Shown: positions 1 through 8,749 of the stretch, in pieces | Numbering within the stretch: position 1 is the first letter of the stretch | Layout: every line of letters begins with the position of its first letter | Source of the DNA: RH-AL1 sp965214415 | Lineage (GTDB): Bacteria > Pseudomonadota > Alphaproteobacteria > Rhizobiales > Beijerinckiaceae | NCBI GenBank assembly: GCA_965214415.1 | Contig: CBDCBQ010000003.1 | Location: forward strand, 186,001-250,000 | Length of the DNA: 64,000 nt | Direction: 5' to 3' | The notes under the pieces: generated by a model | Database searches by the model: none | Told to the model about the DNA's origin: nothing | The model's input: only the letters and a program-made list of their open reading frames with translations | Position numbers and translations under genes: made by a program

Positions 1-91
1 CGTTCATTGTGGTGTCCTGGTGCGAAGCTCCCGATGCTCTGTCAGCGCAGATGGGCTCCGTCACCTCTGTCGTTCGGCGGATGCGCGGCGG

Positions 92-430
92 CTACTTCTT
101 GCAATCGGTCAGCTGCTTCTCGTCGATCGAGAACACCTCGCCATCCTTCACCGCGACGCCCTTCACGAGGCAGGTGCGGCCCTTGGCATCGATCAGGCGG
201 GCGTCGTAGCTGCCGGACGGCACACCTTGCACCTTCATGCGCTCGTCGTGGTCGACCGAGCCGTCGGGGTCGGCCTTGGCGAGGTCAGGCCCGAACGTGT
301 CCGTGCCGGTCGGCGCCAGCGCGAAGCTCGTGATCGTGTTCGCGGTCAGGTTCCAGAAACGGGTGGTCTTCGCCGATGCCGGCGCGCCGAGCGCGAGCAG
401 GGCGATCAAGCCTAGGGGGATCGCGCGCAT
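92..430 (-). CDS. Small secreted protein of unknown function
   Basis: The protein is 112 residues. An N-terminal signal peptide (hydrophobic core LGLIALLALGAPASA, predicted cut after ASA) is followed by a mature part starting KTTRFWNLTANTITSFALAP and containing two cysteines (TCLV and TDCKK at the end). I chose the ATG at 430 because its A overlaps the last base of the stop of the preceding gene, which implies translational coupling, and because it places the signal sequence at the N-terminus. It is the last gene of the minus-strand cluster that holds the PQQ-associated ABC transporter, so a periplasmic role linked to that cluster is inferred. No catalytic motif is recognised. Confidence 0.75.
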   Translation of the reverse strand: MRAIPLGLIALLALGAPASAKTTRFWNLTANTITSFALAPTGTDTFGPDLAKADPDGSVDHDERMKVQGVPSGSYDARLIDAKGRTCLVKGVAVKDGEVFSIDEKQLTDCKK

Positions 431-1248
431 CAAATCTGCGCCTGGATGCGCTTGCCGATCTCGTAGGCGCGGCGCTCGAGCAGGCTCGGCGTCTCGCACA
501 CATAGGAGAGCGCCTGCTTGCGCTCCTTGAAGATGCGCTGGTCCCAGCCGAAGTCGGTGTTGGTCTGGTCCCGCGCGAGGCCGAGACCCTTGGCCGTCGC
601 ATCATCCTGCGCCTCGGAGATCTTGTCGGATTCCTCGCGCATCCGCTCGGCGAGGCGCTCCTGGCCACGCGCGTAACGCATGATGCCCTCGAGGATCTCG
701 GATCGATTGCCGTTGATGATGTCGAGCGTGCCGACGAACAGCTTGGTCAATTGCTTGTCCTTGTCGGGACCCGCCTTCCTGGCGAAGTCGACGATGAGGT
801 CGTTGGCCTCGTCGAGCGTCGTGCGGCGCGAGGCGAGCTTCTGCGCCACCTCGGCCAGCGCGTTGTCCTCGTCCCAATCCTTGCCTTGGGATACGTCGGG
901 GCCGGTCCAGATCGTGCCGGCGCTGATCGTCGAGACCTTCGGCTGCGCGCAGGGCCATTTGACGGCTGCGTCGGCCGTCGAGGGGGCAAAAAACGTCGTC
1001 GTGCCGGAGTTCTCGTTGGCGCCCGGCAGCACGGTGCCCATGTCGGCCTTCGAGCCGGGCGCGCCCGTGGCCTCCGCGCCGGCCGGCCCCGCGATCGAGC
1101 CGGGCTGCTGGCTCAGTGTCGGCACCTGGCCGGCGGCGGGCGCCGGCGCGTCCGACTGCGGCATCATGCCAGGCACGGGTCCCTGCGCGCGGGCGGCGCC
1201 GACAGACAGAAGCGCCGTGGACGCGAGTAGGAGGGCAAGGTTCCGCAT
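430..1248 (-). CDS. Secreted protein of unknown function in PQQ-associated cluster
   Basis: The protein is 272 residues. A signal peptide (MRNLALLLASTALLSVGAARA) is followed by a Pro/Ala/Gly-rich linker of roughly 80 residues, and then a charged, probably helical domain with the motif KWPCAQPKVSTISAGTIW and a conserved-looking stretch FVGTLDIINGNRSEILEGI. The ATG at 1248 is two bases after the stop of the ABC permease gene, so the genes are cotranscribed. I do not recognise an enzyme family. The position suggests a periplasmic partner of the neighbouring transporter and beta-propeller. Reading further upstream in this frame would only run into the permease gene. Confidence 0.75.
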   Translation of the reverse strand: MRNLALLLASTALLSVGAARAQGPVPGMMPQSDAPAPAAGQVPTLSQQPGSIAGPAGAEATGAPGSKADMGTVLPGANENSGTTTFFAPSTADAAVKWPCAQPKVSTISAGTIWTGPDVSQGKDWDEDNALAEVAQKLASRRTTLDEANDLIVDFARKAGPDKDKQLTKLFVGTLDIINGNRSEILEGIMRYARGQERLAERMREESDKISEAQDDATAKGLGLARDQTNTDFGWDQRIFKERKQALSYVCETPSLLERRAYEIGKRIQAQI

Positions 1249-1250
1249 GA

Positions 1251-2105
1251 TCAGTCTCCGGGGCCGCCGCGGCGCGCCAGCATGCCGCGACCGGGATCGT
1301 AGGCGATCGCGGACAATCCGAACGCCACGATGGTGACGCCAACGACGATGGCGAAGGCTGGCAGGTTGAACTCGAGGTAGAGCGCGAAGCGAACGAGCTC
1401 CACCGCATGGGTGAACGGGTTGAGGAGACAGACGACGTAGAGCGTCTGCGAGGCCTCCTGCATCTTCCACAGCGGGTAGAGCGCCGAGGAGGCGAAGAAC
1501 ATCGGGAAGATGATGAAGTTCATCACGCTCGCGAAGTTCTCGAGCTGCTTGATCTGCGAGGAGACGAGCAGGCCGATGGAGCCGAGCATCAGGCCCGACA
1601 GGATCAGCGCCGGGAACGCCGCGACATACCCCAGCGGGTCGATCTGGATGCCGTAGATATAGGCGACGACGAAGAATACGTAGACCTGAACGACGGAGAC
1701 GATGACGCCGGCGAGCAGCTTGGCGAGCAGCAGCGTCCAGCGGGGGAACGGGCTCGTAAGCAGCACTCGCATCGAGCCGACCTCGCGGTCGTAGACCATC
1801 GACAGCGACGACTGCATGCCGGCGAAAAGCTGGATCATCACAGCCAGCCCCGGCGTGACGTATTCCTCGTAGAGGACATACGTCTGGTAGGGCGGGATGA
1901 TCGAGACGCCGAGCGCCGAGCGGAAGCCGGCGGCGAAGATGAACAGCCAGATGAGCGGGCGCACCAGCGCCGAGAAGAACCGCTCCTTCTGGTTCACGAA
2001 CTTGAGCAGCTCGCGCTTGGTGATGCCCGCGAGGCAGGTGGCATAGCCCGAGAGCCCGAGCGCGCGGGCCGGGGCTGCGACGGTGTCGGCGGTCGCGTCG
2101 GTCAT
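1251..2105 (-). CDS. ABC-2 type permease of the PQQ-dependent alcohol oxidation system
   Basis: The protein is 284 residues and forms the membrane part of an ABC-2 transporter. About six hydrophobic segments are visible (for example LIWLFIFAAGFRSALGV, VVQVYVFFVVAYIYGI, FIIFPMFFASSALYPLW). The motifs VMIQLFAGMQSSLSMVYDRE and LLTSPFPRW are typical of ABC-2 permeases. It matches the permease family found beside PQQ-dependent alcohol dehydrogenases (PedC type). The start ATG at 2105 overlaps the stop of the ATPase gene by four bases (ATGA). It would pair with that ATPase; the substrate is unknown. A role in export linked to quinoprotein function is inferred from context only. Confidence 0.88.
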   Translation of the reverse strand: MTDATADTVAAPARALGLSGYATCLAGITKRELLKFVNQKERFFSALVRPLIWLFIFAAGFRSALGVSIIPPYQTYVLYEEYVTPGLAVMIQLFAGMQSSLSMVYDREVGSMRVLLTSPFPRWTLLLAKLLAGVIVSVVQVYVFFVVAYIYGIQIDPLGYVAAFPALILSGLMLGSIGLLVSSQIKQLENFASVMNFIIFPMFFASSALYPLWKMQEASQTLYVVCLLNPFTHAVELVRFALYLEFNLPAFAIVVGVTIVAFGLSAIAYDPGRGMLARRGGPGD

Positions 2106-2860
2106 CGCGCCATCTCCGGTCTCGACGTGTCGCGGGTCAGCGCGCGGAAGGCGTCGGCGAGCGAGGCGCCGTCGGCCTTGGCCGAGATCTCCTCCGAGCG
2201 ACCGTGCGTGATGATCGCGCCGGCGTTGAGCACGTAGACCGCGTCGCTCGCCTCGATCTCGTCGAAGATGTGCGTGGCCCACAACACCGAGAGCCCGTCC
2301 TCGCGCACGAGATCGCGGACGATGCGCACGATGTCAGAGCGCGACGCGAGATCGAGCCCGACGGTGGCCTCGTCGAGCAGCAGCAGGCGCGGCCCGTGCA
2401 CCAGCGAGCGGGCGATCTCGATGCGCCGCGACTGGCCGCCCGACAGCGTGCGCACCTTGTCCCTGGCGCGATCGGAGAGGCCGACGCGGGCGAGCAGCTC
2501 CTCGATGCGTCGGCGCGCGGGCTTGCCCGACATCCCGTGCAGCGACGCGTGGTAGGCGAGGTTCTGGCGCACCGTGAGATCGGAATCGAGGGTCGGCTTC
2601 TGGAACACGACGCCCATCTCGGCGAGCGCGGCGGAGGGCTCGCGCTTCAGCTCGCGGCCGAAGATGCGGACCTGCCCCTCGCGGGTGTTGTAGAGGCGCG
2701 TGATGATGGCAAACAGCGTGGTCTTGCCAGCCCCGTTCGGCCCGAGCAGCGCGGTGAAGGCGCCGCGCTCGACCCGCAACGAGACGTCGCGCAACGCCTG
2801 GCGCTGCCCGAACCGATGCGAGACGTCGGCCACCTCGAGCGCGGGATTGTCGAGCATCAT
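2102..2860 (-). CDS. ABC transporter ATP-binding protein, PQQ-associated system
   Basis: The protein is 252 residues and is the nucleotide-binding subunit of the ABC-2 transporter encoded next to it. Walker A GPNGAGKT lies at about residues 40-47, signature LSGGQ at 139-143, Walker B LLLLDEA at about 159-165, and the switch histidine in WATHIFDE near residue 198. The length is normal for a stand-alone ABC-2 ATPase. The family is the one associated with PQQ-dependent alcohol dehydrogenase gene clusters. It is separated from the upstream beta-propeller gene by 78 bases that contain a GC-rich hairpin, and it overlaps the permease gene at its end. Confidence 0.9.
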   Translation of the reverse strand: MMLDNPALEVADVSHRFGQRQALRDVSLRVERGAFTALLGPNGAGKTTLFAIITRLYNTREGQVRIFGRELKREPSAALAEMGVVFQKPTLDSDLTVRQNLAYHASLHGMSGKPARRRIEELLARVGLSDRARDKVRTLSGGQSRRIEIARSLVHGPRLLLLDEATVGLDLASRSDIVRIVRDLVREDGLSVLWATHIFDEIEASDAVYVLNAGAIITHGRSEEISAKADGASLADAFRALTRDTSRPEMAR

Positions 2861-2877
2861 GTCATTTCTCGCGTCCT

Positions 2878-2894
2878 CCCCCGCGGAGCGGGGG
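2878..2894. repeat. Intercistronic GC hairpin between the beta-propeller and ATPase genes
   Basis: A perfect 7-bp stem (CCCCCGC / GCGGGGG) with a GGA loop sits in the 78-base gap between two same-strand genes. There is no T-run on the transcribed side, so it is not a classical terminator. It may be a processing or mRNA-stability element, or a copy of a dispersed palindromic repeat. Confidence 0.5.
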
Positions 2895-2938
2895 CGGATA
2901 CGCGCGGCATGGTTGAAAGATGACGCCCATCCTCGACC

Positions 2939-3919
2939 TCAGTTCGGCGAGATCGCCACGCCCCAGGGGTACGAGCCGACCGGGATCGAGCGCGTCACCT
3001 TGAGCTTCGGCACATCGATGACCGAGACGTCGTTCGAGATGCCGTTGGTCGTCAGCAGATATTTCATGTCCGGCGTGAACGCCATCTGCCAGACGCGCTG
3101 GCCGACCAGCAGGTACTTCTCGACCTTGAACGTCTTGGCGTCGACGACGGCGACCCGGTTGGCGGGGCCGAGCGCGATGAAGGCGGTCGTGCCGTCGGGC
3201 GTCAGGCGGATGCCGACCGGCTGGATCGCCTCCGCGTCGACCGAGGGGATCGCGAACGCGATCTGGCCGATGATCTTGCGTGTCTTGGCGTCGATCACGG
3301 TGACCTTGCCGCCGACCTCGGACGACACCCAAACCTGGGAACCGTCCTGGCTGAACACCGCGACGCGCGGGCGCGAGGGCACCAGCACGTTGGCGACGAT
3401 CTTCTGCGTCTTGGTGTCGATGAACGTCGCCATGTTCGTCGTCTCGGACGTGTTGACGATCGTGCCGCCGTCCGGGCTGACGCCCTCGCCCTCCGGCTCG
3501 ACCCCGACCGGGATCTCGACCAGCGCCTTGTTGGCCGGGACGTCGATGATCGTGACCTGATTGTCGTCCTCGTTCGAGACGTAGAGGTACTTGCCGTCCG
3601 GGCTGATCGTGAACGTCTCCGGGTCAGGGCCCGACGGCAGCGTGCGCAGCTGCTTCATGGTCTTGGGATCATAGACCTGGATCGTGTCGTCGTCGGAGGC
3701 GCAGATGAAAAGCTGCTTGCCGTCCGGGCTCATGATGATGCCGCGCGGGCGCCGGCCGACGTCGACTGTCTGCGTCACCTTGTAGGTGTCGAGATCGATG
3801 ACGCTGACGGTATTGTCCTTCTCGTTGGTGATGTAGGCGGTGTAGCCGAACGCCGTTCCGGCGCCAGCGAGCACGGCCAGGGTCGCCAACACGGCCTTCA
3901 GCAGCATCGAACCGGTCAC
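2939..3919 (-). CDS. YVTN beta-propeller protein of the PQQ-dependent catabolism cluster
   Basis: The protein is 326 residues. A signal peptide (LLKAVLATLAVLAGAGTAFG) is followed by about seven blades of YVTN type, seen as repeats such as YTAYITNEKDNTVSVIDLD, YLYVSNEDDNQVTIIDVP and TAFIALGPANRVAVVDAK. It fits the beta-propeller family that accompanies PQQ-dependent alcohol oxidation systems, which is periplasmic and probably a binding or scaffold protein rather than an enzyme. The ATG at 3919 overlaps the stop of the binding-protein gene (ATGA). No alternative function is suggested by motifs. Confidence 0.88.
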   Translation of the reverse strand: MTGSMLLKAVLATLAVLAGAGTAFGYTAYITNEKDNTVSVIDLDTYKVTQTVDVGRRPRGIIMSPDGKQLFICASDDDTIQVYDPKTMKQLRTLPSGPDPETFTISPDGKYLYVSNEDDNQVTIIDVPANKALVEIPVGVEPEGEGVSPDGGTIVNTSETTNMATFIDTKTQKIVANVLVPSRPRVAVFSQDGSQVWVSSEVGGKVTVIDAKTRKIIGQIAFAIPSVDAEAIQPVGIRLTPDGTTAFIALGPANRVAVVDAKTFKVEKYLLVGQRVWQMAFTPDMKYLLTTNGISNDVSVIDVPKLKVTRSIPVGSYPWGVAISPN

Positions 3920-5196
3920 GATTTATCTCCCGAGGGGATCTTGCAGCCGGTCTCCGGCTTGTCGAAACCGAGCGTCTCGAGCGGGCTCACCGGATGAAGG
4001 AAGCCCGGTTCCGGCGCGATCGAGACGAGCATCTTCGGCTGCACCAGCAGGATCGGTTGCGACAGCTGCCGGTCCCACGGCCGGAAGCGCACCGGCACGC
4101 CCTTGAATGCGGCGATCTCGAAATCCGGCCGCATCATGTAGTCGGCGATCGTTTTGGGGTCGCCGCTCTTGGCGCGCGTCGCCGCCTCGCCGATGACGCG
4201 GATCGCTTCCCACGCCTGGTAGTCGAGCGGGCGCATCGGCCGCTTGTTGGCGCGCACGAAGCGGCCTTGCAGCTGCGCCGAGCCCCACGCATCGAGCACG
4301 CGCGACCAGGTCGCCGGGATCAGCCCCTGCGTGCCGCCGACCAGCTTCGGCTCGGACGTGTGGTACTGGATGTAGTCGCCGAAATTGCCGGCCTCGTCGG
4401 CGACGACGATCATGTCGGCGTTGGTCCCGCGCGTGAACACCAGCGCGCTCGCCTGGACCGGGCCGTCGGCGCGGGCGCGCGCCAGCGGGCCGAGGTCCCA
4501 CGTCTTGTCGCCGGTCACCTTGACGCCGAACTTTTTCGCCGAGTGTCGCACCGCGTCGGCGTACAGCAGATCCTCGGGGTCCTTCCCGGCGACGAGGAAG
4601 ATGCTCGGCCATTTCGAATAGACCAGGAACTGCATCAGCGCGTCGGTGAGCATCGCCCGCGAGGGCGCGATGTCGAAGATGTTGGCGCGACAGTCGGCGT
4701 TGCGCAGGCTGTCGTCCTGCGACTGGATCGAGTAGAGCGCGGCCGGGCTGTCCTTCAGCGCGTCGGACACCGCCAGCAGGTCCGGCATCGACAGGTCCGC
4801 GACGATGAGCCCCTCGCCCTTGGCGACCAGCGCCTTGGCGGCGTCGACCGCGGATTGGCCCTTGTTGAGGATCGTCTCGTCGAGCGAGAAATCCTGACCG
4901 GTGAGCCTTCCCGTCGTCCGCATGTCGCGCATCGCGATCTTGGCGCCGGCGATCCCGATATCGGACGGGTCGGCCTCGTAATCGTAGATCGGCGGGGCGG
5001 GACGGCGGATGCCGAGATAGGCGATCTTGATGGCCTGCGGCGTCTCGCCAGGATTGAGGCCGCCTGGTGCCGGCGCGCCTGCTGCGGGGCCACCCGGCGC
5101 GGGCTCTTGCGCCATCGCCTGCATCGTCGAGACGGTCATGAGGGCGCACGATGCAAACAGCGCCACGCGCGCCAGCGGACGGATGCCTGACGTCAA
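3916..5196 (-). CDS. ABC transporter substrate-binding protein, PQQ-dependent alcohol system
   Basis: The protein is about 426 residues and is a periplasmic binding protein of the Leu/Ile/Val-type fold that belongs to PQQ-dependent alcohol dehydrogenase clusters. Family features seen include IKIAYLGIRRPAPPIYDYEA near the mature N-terminus and QSQDDSLRNADCRANIFDIA. The signal sequence reads LARVALFASCALMTVSTMQAMAQ. No ATG fits ahead of it: I use TTG at 5196, preceded by a GGGGAC-like ribosome site. GTG at 5166 and ATG at 5139 are alternatives, the last one clipping the signal peptide. It is the first gene of the six-gene minus-strand cluster. Confidence 0.85.
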   Translation of the reverse strand: MTSGIRPLARVALFASCALMTVSTMQAMAQEPAPGGPAAGAPAPGGLNPGETPQAIKIAYLGIRRPAPPIYDYEADPSDIGIAGAKIAMRDMRTTGRLTGQDFSLDETILNKGQSAVDAAKALVAKGEGLIVADLSMPDLLAVSDALKDSPAALYSIQSQDDSLRNADCRANIFDIAPSRAMLTDALMQFLVYSKWPSIFLVAGKDPEDLLYADAVRHSAKKFGVKVTGDKTWDLGPLARARADGPVQASALVFTRGTNADMIVVADEAGNFGDYIQYHTSEPKLVGGTQGLIPATWSRVLDAWGSAQLQGRFVRANKRPMRPLDYQAWEAIRVIGEAATRAKSGDPKTIADYMMRPDFEIAAFKGVPVRFRPWDRQLSQPILLVQPKMLVSIAPEPGFLHPVSPLETLGFDKPETGCKIPSGDKS

Positions 5197-5442
5197 ACCC
5201 GGTCCCCGGACTGTTTCACTCGCCACCGCGCGGAGCACGGCTTTATCGGATGACGCCAGCCGAAAGCCTTGGCCCTCGGCGCTCGCCACTCCGTGTTTTC
5301 GCGACGCTAACAGGCCAAAAAGACCGCAGCAAGCACGGAGCCATAAGCCGTTTCTAAGAGTCTGCGCCGCGACCGCCCAGGATTGACGTCTCGATGCGCG
5401 GGCGGGCAGAAAGCCGCGACGAAATGGGGGGTGACGTTCGCG

Positions 5443-5970
5443 ATGAAAGCTCTGGTGTCCGCCGCGCTCGCCATCCTGGTCGCCTCCGCCGCTCCGGTGG
5501 TCGCGGCATCGCTCAAGGTGGTCGTCTTCGACATCGAGCCAGTCGATCTGCCGAAGACGCCGGAGATGGTGGCGCGCCTCGCCGCCGAGGGCGCGCTGTT
5601 GCGCAAGGCGCTCACCGACAAGGGTCTCGTGGTGGTCGATACGGCGCCGCAGGCGAAGAAGATCGCCGACAACCTGCCGCTCAGCCAGTGCAATGGCTGC
5701 GACCAGGATATCGCGCGGGCGCTCGGCGCCGACCTCGAGCTGGCGACGGCGCTCCAGCAGCTGACCTCGTCGACCTACAATCTCTCGGGCTCGATCAAGG
5801 ACGTGGCGTCGAACCGCGTGCTGCGCTCCGGCGTCGTCAGCATCACCGGCGACAGCGCCGACGAATGGGCGCACGGCGTCAGGTTCCTGGCCAAGGAGCG
5901 GCTGCTCGATCCGCCGCTGCCGGCCGACACGGCGGCGCTGAAAGCATTGACGGCGGGCGCGCCCAGGTAG
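5443..5970 (+). CDS. DUF3280/DUF2380-family secreted protein
   Basis: The protein is 175 residues. A signal peptide (MKALVSAALAILVASAAPVVA) precedes a domain beginning SLKVVVFDIEPVDL and containing the paired-cysteine motif QCNGCDQDIARALGADLEL. This matches the DUF3280 (DUF2380) family, which recurs beside PQQ-dependent alcohol oxidation genes. It is transcribed divergently from the transporter cluster across a 246-base gap that must hold both promoters. The ATG at 5443 follows a run of G residues that serves as ribosome site. Its function is unknown; a periplasmic role is inferred. Confidence 0.82.
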   Translation: MKALVSAALAILVASAAPVVAASLKVVVFDIEPVDLPKTPEMVARLAAEGALLRKALTDKGLVVVDTAPQAKKIADNLPLSQCNGCDQDIARALGADLELATALQQLTSSTYNLSGSIKDVASNRVLRSGVVSITGDSADEWAHGVRFLAKERLLDPPLPADTAALKALTAGAPR

Positions 5971-5987
5971 GGCAGGGCGCAGTCCAC

Positions 5988-7619
5988 CTACGTCGTCACG
6001 TCCGGCTTCTCGCGGCCCGTGCGCGCTCTGATCCCGGCAAGCTCTTCCGCGATGCGGATCAGCGGACGCACCACCACCTGCGGGTCCTGGTCGTGCTTGA
6101 GGCCGTCCGGCTCGTAATATTCGTAGTAGACCCGCAGCGTCGCGCCCGATGTGCCGGTGCCGGACAGGCGAAAGATGATGCGCGAGCCGTCCGAGAACAG
6201 CAGCCGGACGCCCTGGCTTGTCGAGACCGAGTGGTCGACCGGGTCGGTGTAGGAAAAGTCGTCCGCCGTCGCGATCTCGTAGGCGCCGAACCGGCGGCCG
6301 GGCAGGGTGGCGAGGGCGTCGCGCAGGTGCGTCATCAGCCCGTTCGCCGCGGCGAGGTCGACTCCCTCGTAGTCGTGGCGCGAGTAGAAGTTGCGGCCGT
6401 ATTCCTCCCAATGCTCGATGGCGATGACCATCACCGGCAGCCGGCGCACGGCGATGATGTTGAGCCAGAGCAGCACCGCCCACAGCCCGTCCTTCTCGCG
6501 CACGTGGTCGGAGCCGGTCCCGAAGCTCTCCTCGCCGCACAGCGTCGCCTCGCCGACGTCGAGCAGGTTGCCGAAGAACTTCCAGCCGGTCGGCGTCTCG
6601 TGGCAGGGGATGCCGAGCTTGGCGGCGACACGGTCGACGGCGCAGCTCGTCGGCATCGAACGGGCGACGCCAGCGAGGCCGTCGGCATAGCCCGGCGCGA
6701 GATGGGCGTTGGCCGCCAGCATGGCGAGGCTGTCCGAGGGATTGATGTAGAGCCCCTTGCCGATGATCAGATTGCGGTCGCCGTCGCCGTCCGAGGCGGC
6801 GGCGATGTCGGGCGCGTCGAAGCCCATCATCATCACGAAGAGATCGTGGCAATGGTGGAGGTTCGGGTCTGGGTGATGGCCGCCGAAATCGGGGAGCGGC
6901 TCGGCGTTCACCACGCACTCCGCCGGCAGGCCGAGCTCGTCGACGAGGATCGCCTTGGCGTAGGGGCCGGTCGCCGCGTGCATGGCGTCGAAGCGCAGGG
7001 TGACGCCCTCGGCGAAGGCCTCGCGGATCAGCTCGAAGTCGAACAGCTTGGCCATCAAGGCCTTGTAGTCGGCGACCGGGTCGATCACCTCGACGACCGC
7101 GTTGCCGAGCGCGAACGTACCGATCGTCGCGAGGTCGAGATCGCCCGCCTCCAGCGTCTTGTAGGACTCGATCGTCTTGGTGCGGGCGAAGATCGCCTCG
7201 GTGATCTTCTCCGGTGCCGGGCCGCCATTCGAGATGTTGTACTTGATGCCGAAGTCGCCGTCGGCGCCGCCGGGATTGTGCGAGGCCGACAGGATGATGC
7301 CGCCGAACGCCATGCGGGTGCGGATCACGCAGGAGGCGGCCGGCGTCGACAACAGCCCGCCCCGGCCGACCAGGATGCGGCCGAACCCGTTCGCCGCCGC
7401 CATCCGGAGAATGACCTGGATCGCCTGCGCGTTGTAGTAACGCCCGTCGCCACCGACGACGAGGGTCTGGCCCTCGTAGCCCTCGAGCGAGTCGAAGATC
7501 GACTGCACGAAGTTCTCGAGATAGCGCGGCGACTCGAACACCCGCACCTTCTTGCGCAGGCCGGACGTGCCGGGCCTCTGCCCCTCGATCGGCTGCGTTG
7601 CGACCGTCCTCACGTCCAT
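5988..7619 (-). CDS. pgm: Phosphoglucomutase
   Basis: The protein is 543 residues, the normal length for the alpha-D-glucose-specific enzyme that interconverts glucose-1-phosphate and glucose-6-phosphate. The phosphoserine loop SASHNPGG (Ser at about residue 113), the metal loop DGDGDRN and the sugar-binding motif CGEESFGTGSDHVREKDG are all visible, as is the C-terminal phosphate loop RLSGTGTSGATLR. It supplies glucose-1-phosphate for GlgC encoded further downstream and connects glycogen to the Entner-Doudoroff genes nearby. It stands alone on the minus strand, convergent with the DUF3280 gene 17 bases away. Confidence 0.96.
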   Translation of the reverse strand: MDVRTVATQPIEGQRPGTSGLRKKVRVFESPRYLENFVQSIFDSLEGYEGQTLVVGGDGRYYNAQAIQVILRMAAANGFGRILVGRGGLLSTPAASCVIRTRMAFGGIILSASHNPGGADGDFGIKYNISNGGPAPEKITEAIFARTKTIESYKTLEAGDLDLATIGTFALGNAVVEVIDPVADYKALMAKLFDFELIREAFAEGVTLRFDAMHAATGPYAKAILVDELGLPAECVVNAEPLPDFGGHHPDPNLHHCHDLFVMMMGFDAPDIAAASDGDGDRNLIIGKGLYINPSDSLAMLAANAHLAPGYADGLAGVARSMPTSCAVDRVAAKLGIPCHETPTGWKFFGNLLDVGEATLCGEESFGTGSDHVREKDGLWAVLLWLNIIAVRRLPVMVIAIEHWEEYGRNFYSRHDYEGVDLAAANGLMTHLRDALATLPGRRFGAYEIATADDFSYTDPVDHSVSTSQGVRLLFSDGSRIIFRLSGTGTSGATLRVYYEYYEPDGLKHDQDPQVVVRPLIRIAEELAGIRARTGREKPDVTT

Positions 7620-7708
7620 GCCGACCTCCCGTACTCGACGCCACGCCTAAGACGTGCCGCGCGCGAGGCACGTGTCAATTCGACGGGTGGCAGGCCGCGG
7701 GCGGCTCT

Positions 7709-8089
7709 TTAGGCCGACATGCGGTGCAGCATCTCGGTGATGCGGTCGGCGCTGTAAGGTTTGGCGAAGAAGTGGCCGCGCGCCGGCATCTCGGCCTTGC
7801 TCGGCATGCTCTTGCCGGAGGTGATGATGATCTCGATCGGCGGCCATTTGGCGCGGATCGCGGCGGCGAGCTTGAGCCCGTCCATCGAGCCGGGCATGTC
7901 GATGTCGGTGAACACGATGTGGATGTCGGCTCCCGCCAGCAGCACGGCGATGGCATCGTCGGCGTTGGTCGCCGTCACGGCCTCGAAGCCTGCGTCCTCG
8001 ACGATCTCGGCGGCGAGCATCAACAGCAGCGGCTCGTCCTCCACGACGAGGACCCTCGTCACATTGTCGCAAATCACAGCCATACGCAT
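7709..8089 (-). CDS. Single-domain response regulator (CheY-like receiver)
   Basis: The protein is 126 residues and consists of one receiver domain with no output domain. The acidic pair is in LVVEDEPLLL, the phospho-acceptor Asp in FTDIDMPG, the conserved Thr/Ser region in IIITSGKS, and the Lys in FFAKPY. Two starts are possible, ATG at 8089 or ATG at 8083; AAGGA lies six bases before the second. The cognate kinase is not next to it. The divergently transcribed sigma factor gene begins 160 bases away, so a link to that stress pathway is possible but unproven. Confidence 0.88.
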   Translation of the reverse strand: MRMAVICDNVTRVLVVEDEPLLLMLAAEIVEDAGFEAVTATNADDAIAVLLAGADIHIVFTDIDMPGSMDGLKLAAAIRAKWPPIEIIITSGKSMPSKAEMPARGHFFAKPYSADRITEMLHRMSA

Positions 8090-8248
8090 CCTTGTACCCT
8101 AAAAATGTTAACCCGTTCACTTTCTTCGAAAGCGTTCGACCGCGGGTCGCGGCGACCCTCGCGCGCGTTCGTGGCTAGAACGTGGACCCTTCGAGGTCCC
8201 CAAAGGCGGCTTCCCAGCCGGGCGCCGGTGTGCTTTCGCTCATTCGTT

Positions 8249-8749
8249 ATGGCAAGCCCGTCCGACCTCGCCGAACTCGAGCGCCACATCCCCTCGCTTC
8301 GGCGCTATGCCGCCGCGCTCGCGCACGAGCTGGGCGATGCCGACGACCTCGTGCAGGATTGCCTGGAGCGCGCCCTCGCCAAGCTCGACGGACGTCGCGG
8401 CGGCGCGATGCGGCCGTGGCTGTTCTCTATTTTGCACAATGTCTCGATCAACCGCTGGCGGCGCTGGCGCCGGAGCGGACTCCGCGGCGATCCAGTGTCC
8501 GAACTCCCGGTCCCGCCGGCACAACAAGCCAGCGCCGAGCTGCGCGCGGCCTTGCGTGGCCTCGATCGCCTGCCGCCGGAGCAGCGGCAGGTCCTGCTGC
8601 TGATCGCCGTCGAAGGCTTCGACTACGCCGAGGCGGCGGCGATCCTGGCGATCCCGGTCGGCACGGTGATGTCGCGGTTGAGCCGCGCCCGCGACAGGCT
8701 GCGCGAGGTCATGGAGCCGCAGCGTCCACATCTGCGGAGGGTCAAATGA
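8249..8749 (+). CDS. ECF-type RNA polymerase sigma factor
   Basis: The protein is 166 residues and contains sigma-70 regions 2 and 4. Region 2 shows YAAALAHELGDADDLVQDCL and the WLFSILHN motif; region 4 shows LPPEQRQVLLLIAVEGFDY, AAAILAIPVGTVMSRLSRAR. The ATG at 8249 gives the usual ECF length. The stop overlaps the start of the following membrane anti-sigma gene (ATGA), the classic pairing. It probably directs a small stress regulon; target promoters cannot be read here. Confidence 0.93.
   Translation: MASPSDLAELERHIPSLRRYAAALAHELGDADDLVQDCLERALAKLDGRRGGAMRPWLFSILHNVSINRWRRWRRSGLRGDPVSELPVPPAQQASAELRAALRGLDRLPPEQRQVLLLIAVEGFDYAEAAAILAIPVGTVMSRLSRARDRLREVMEPQRPHLRRVK

Noticed and set aside
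3916..7671. A 1251-codon open frame on the minus strand
   Set aside because: Its left third is the real binding-protein gene. The rest crosses the DUF3280 gene on the other strand and pgm in a second frame, with Arg-rich low-complexity sequence typical of GC-rich shadow frames.
5394..7712. A 772-codon forward frame opposite pgm
   Set aside because: It is antisense to pgm, which has all catalytic motifs; the product is Arg/Gly-rich without domains.
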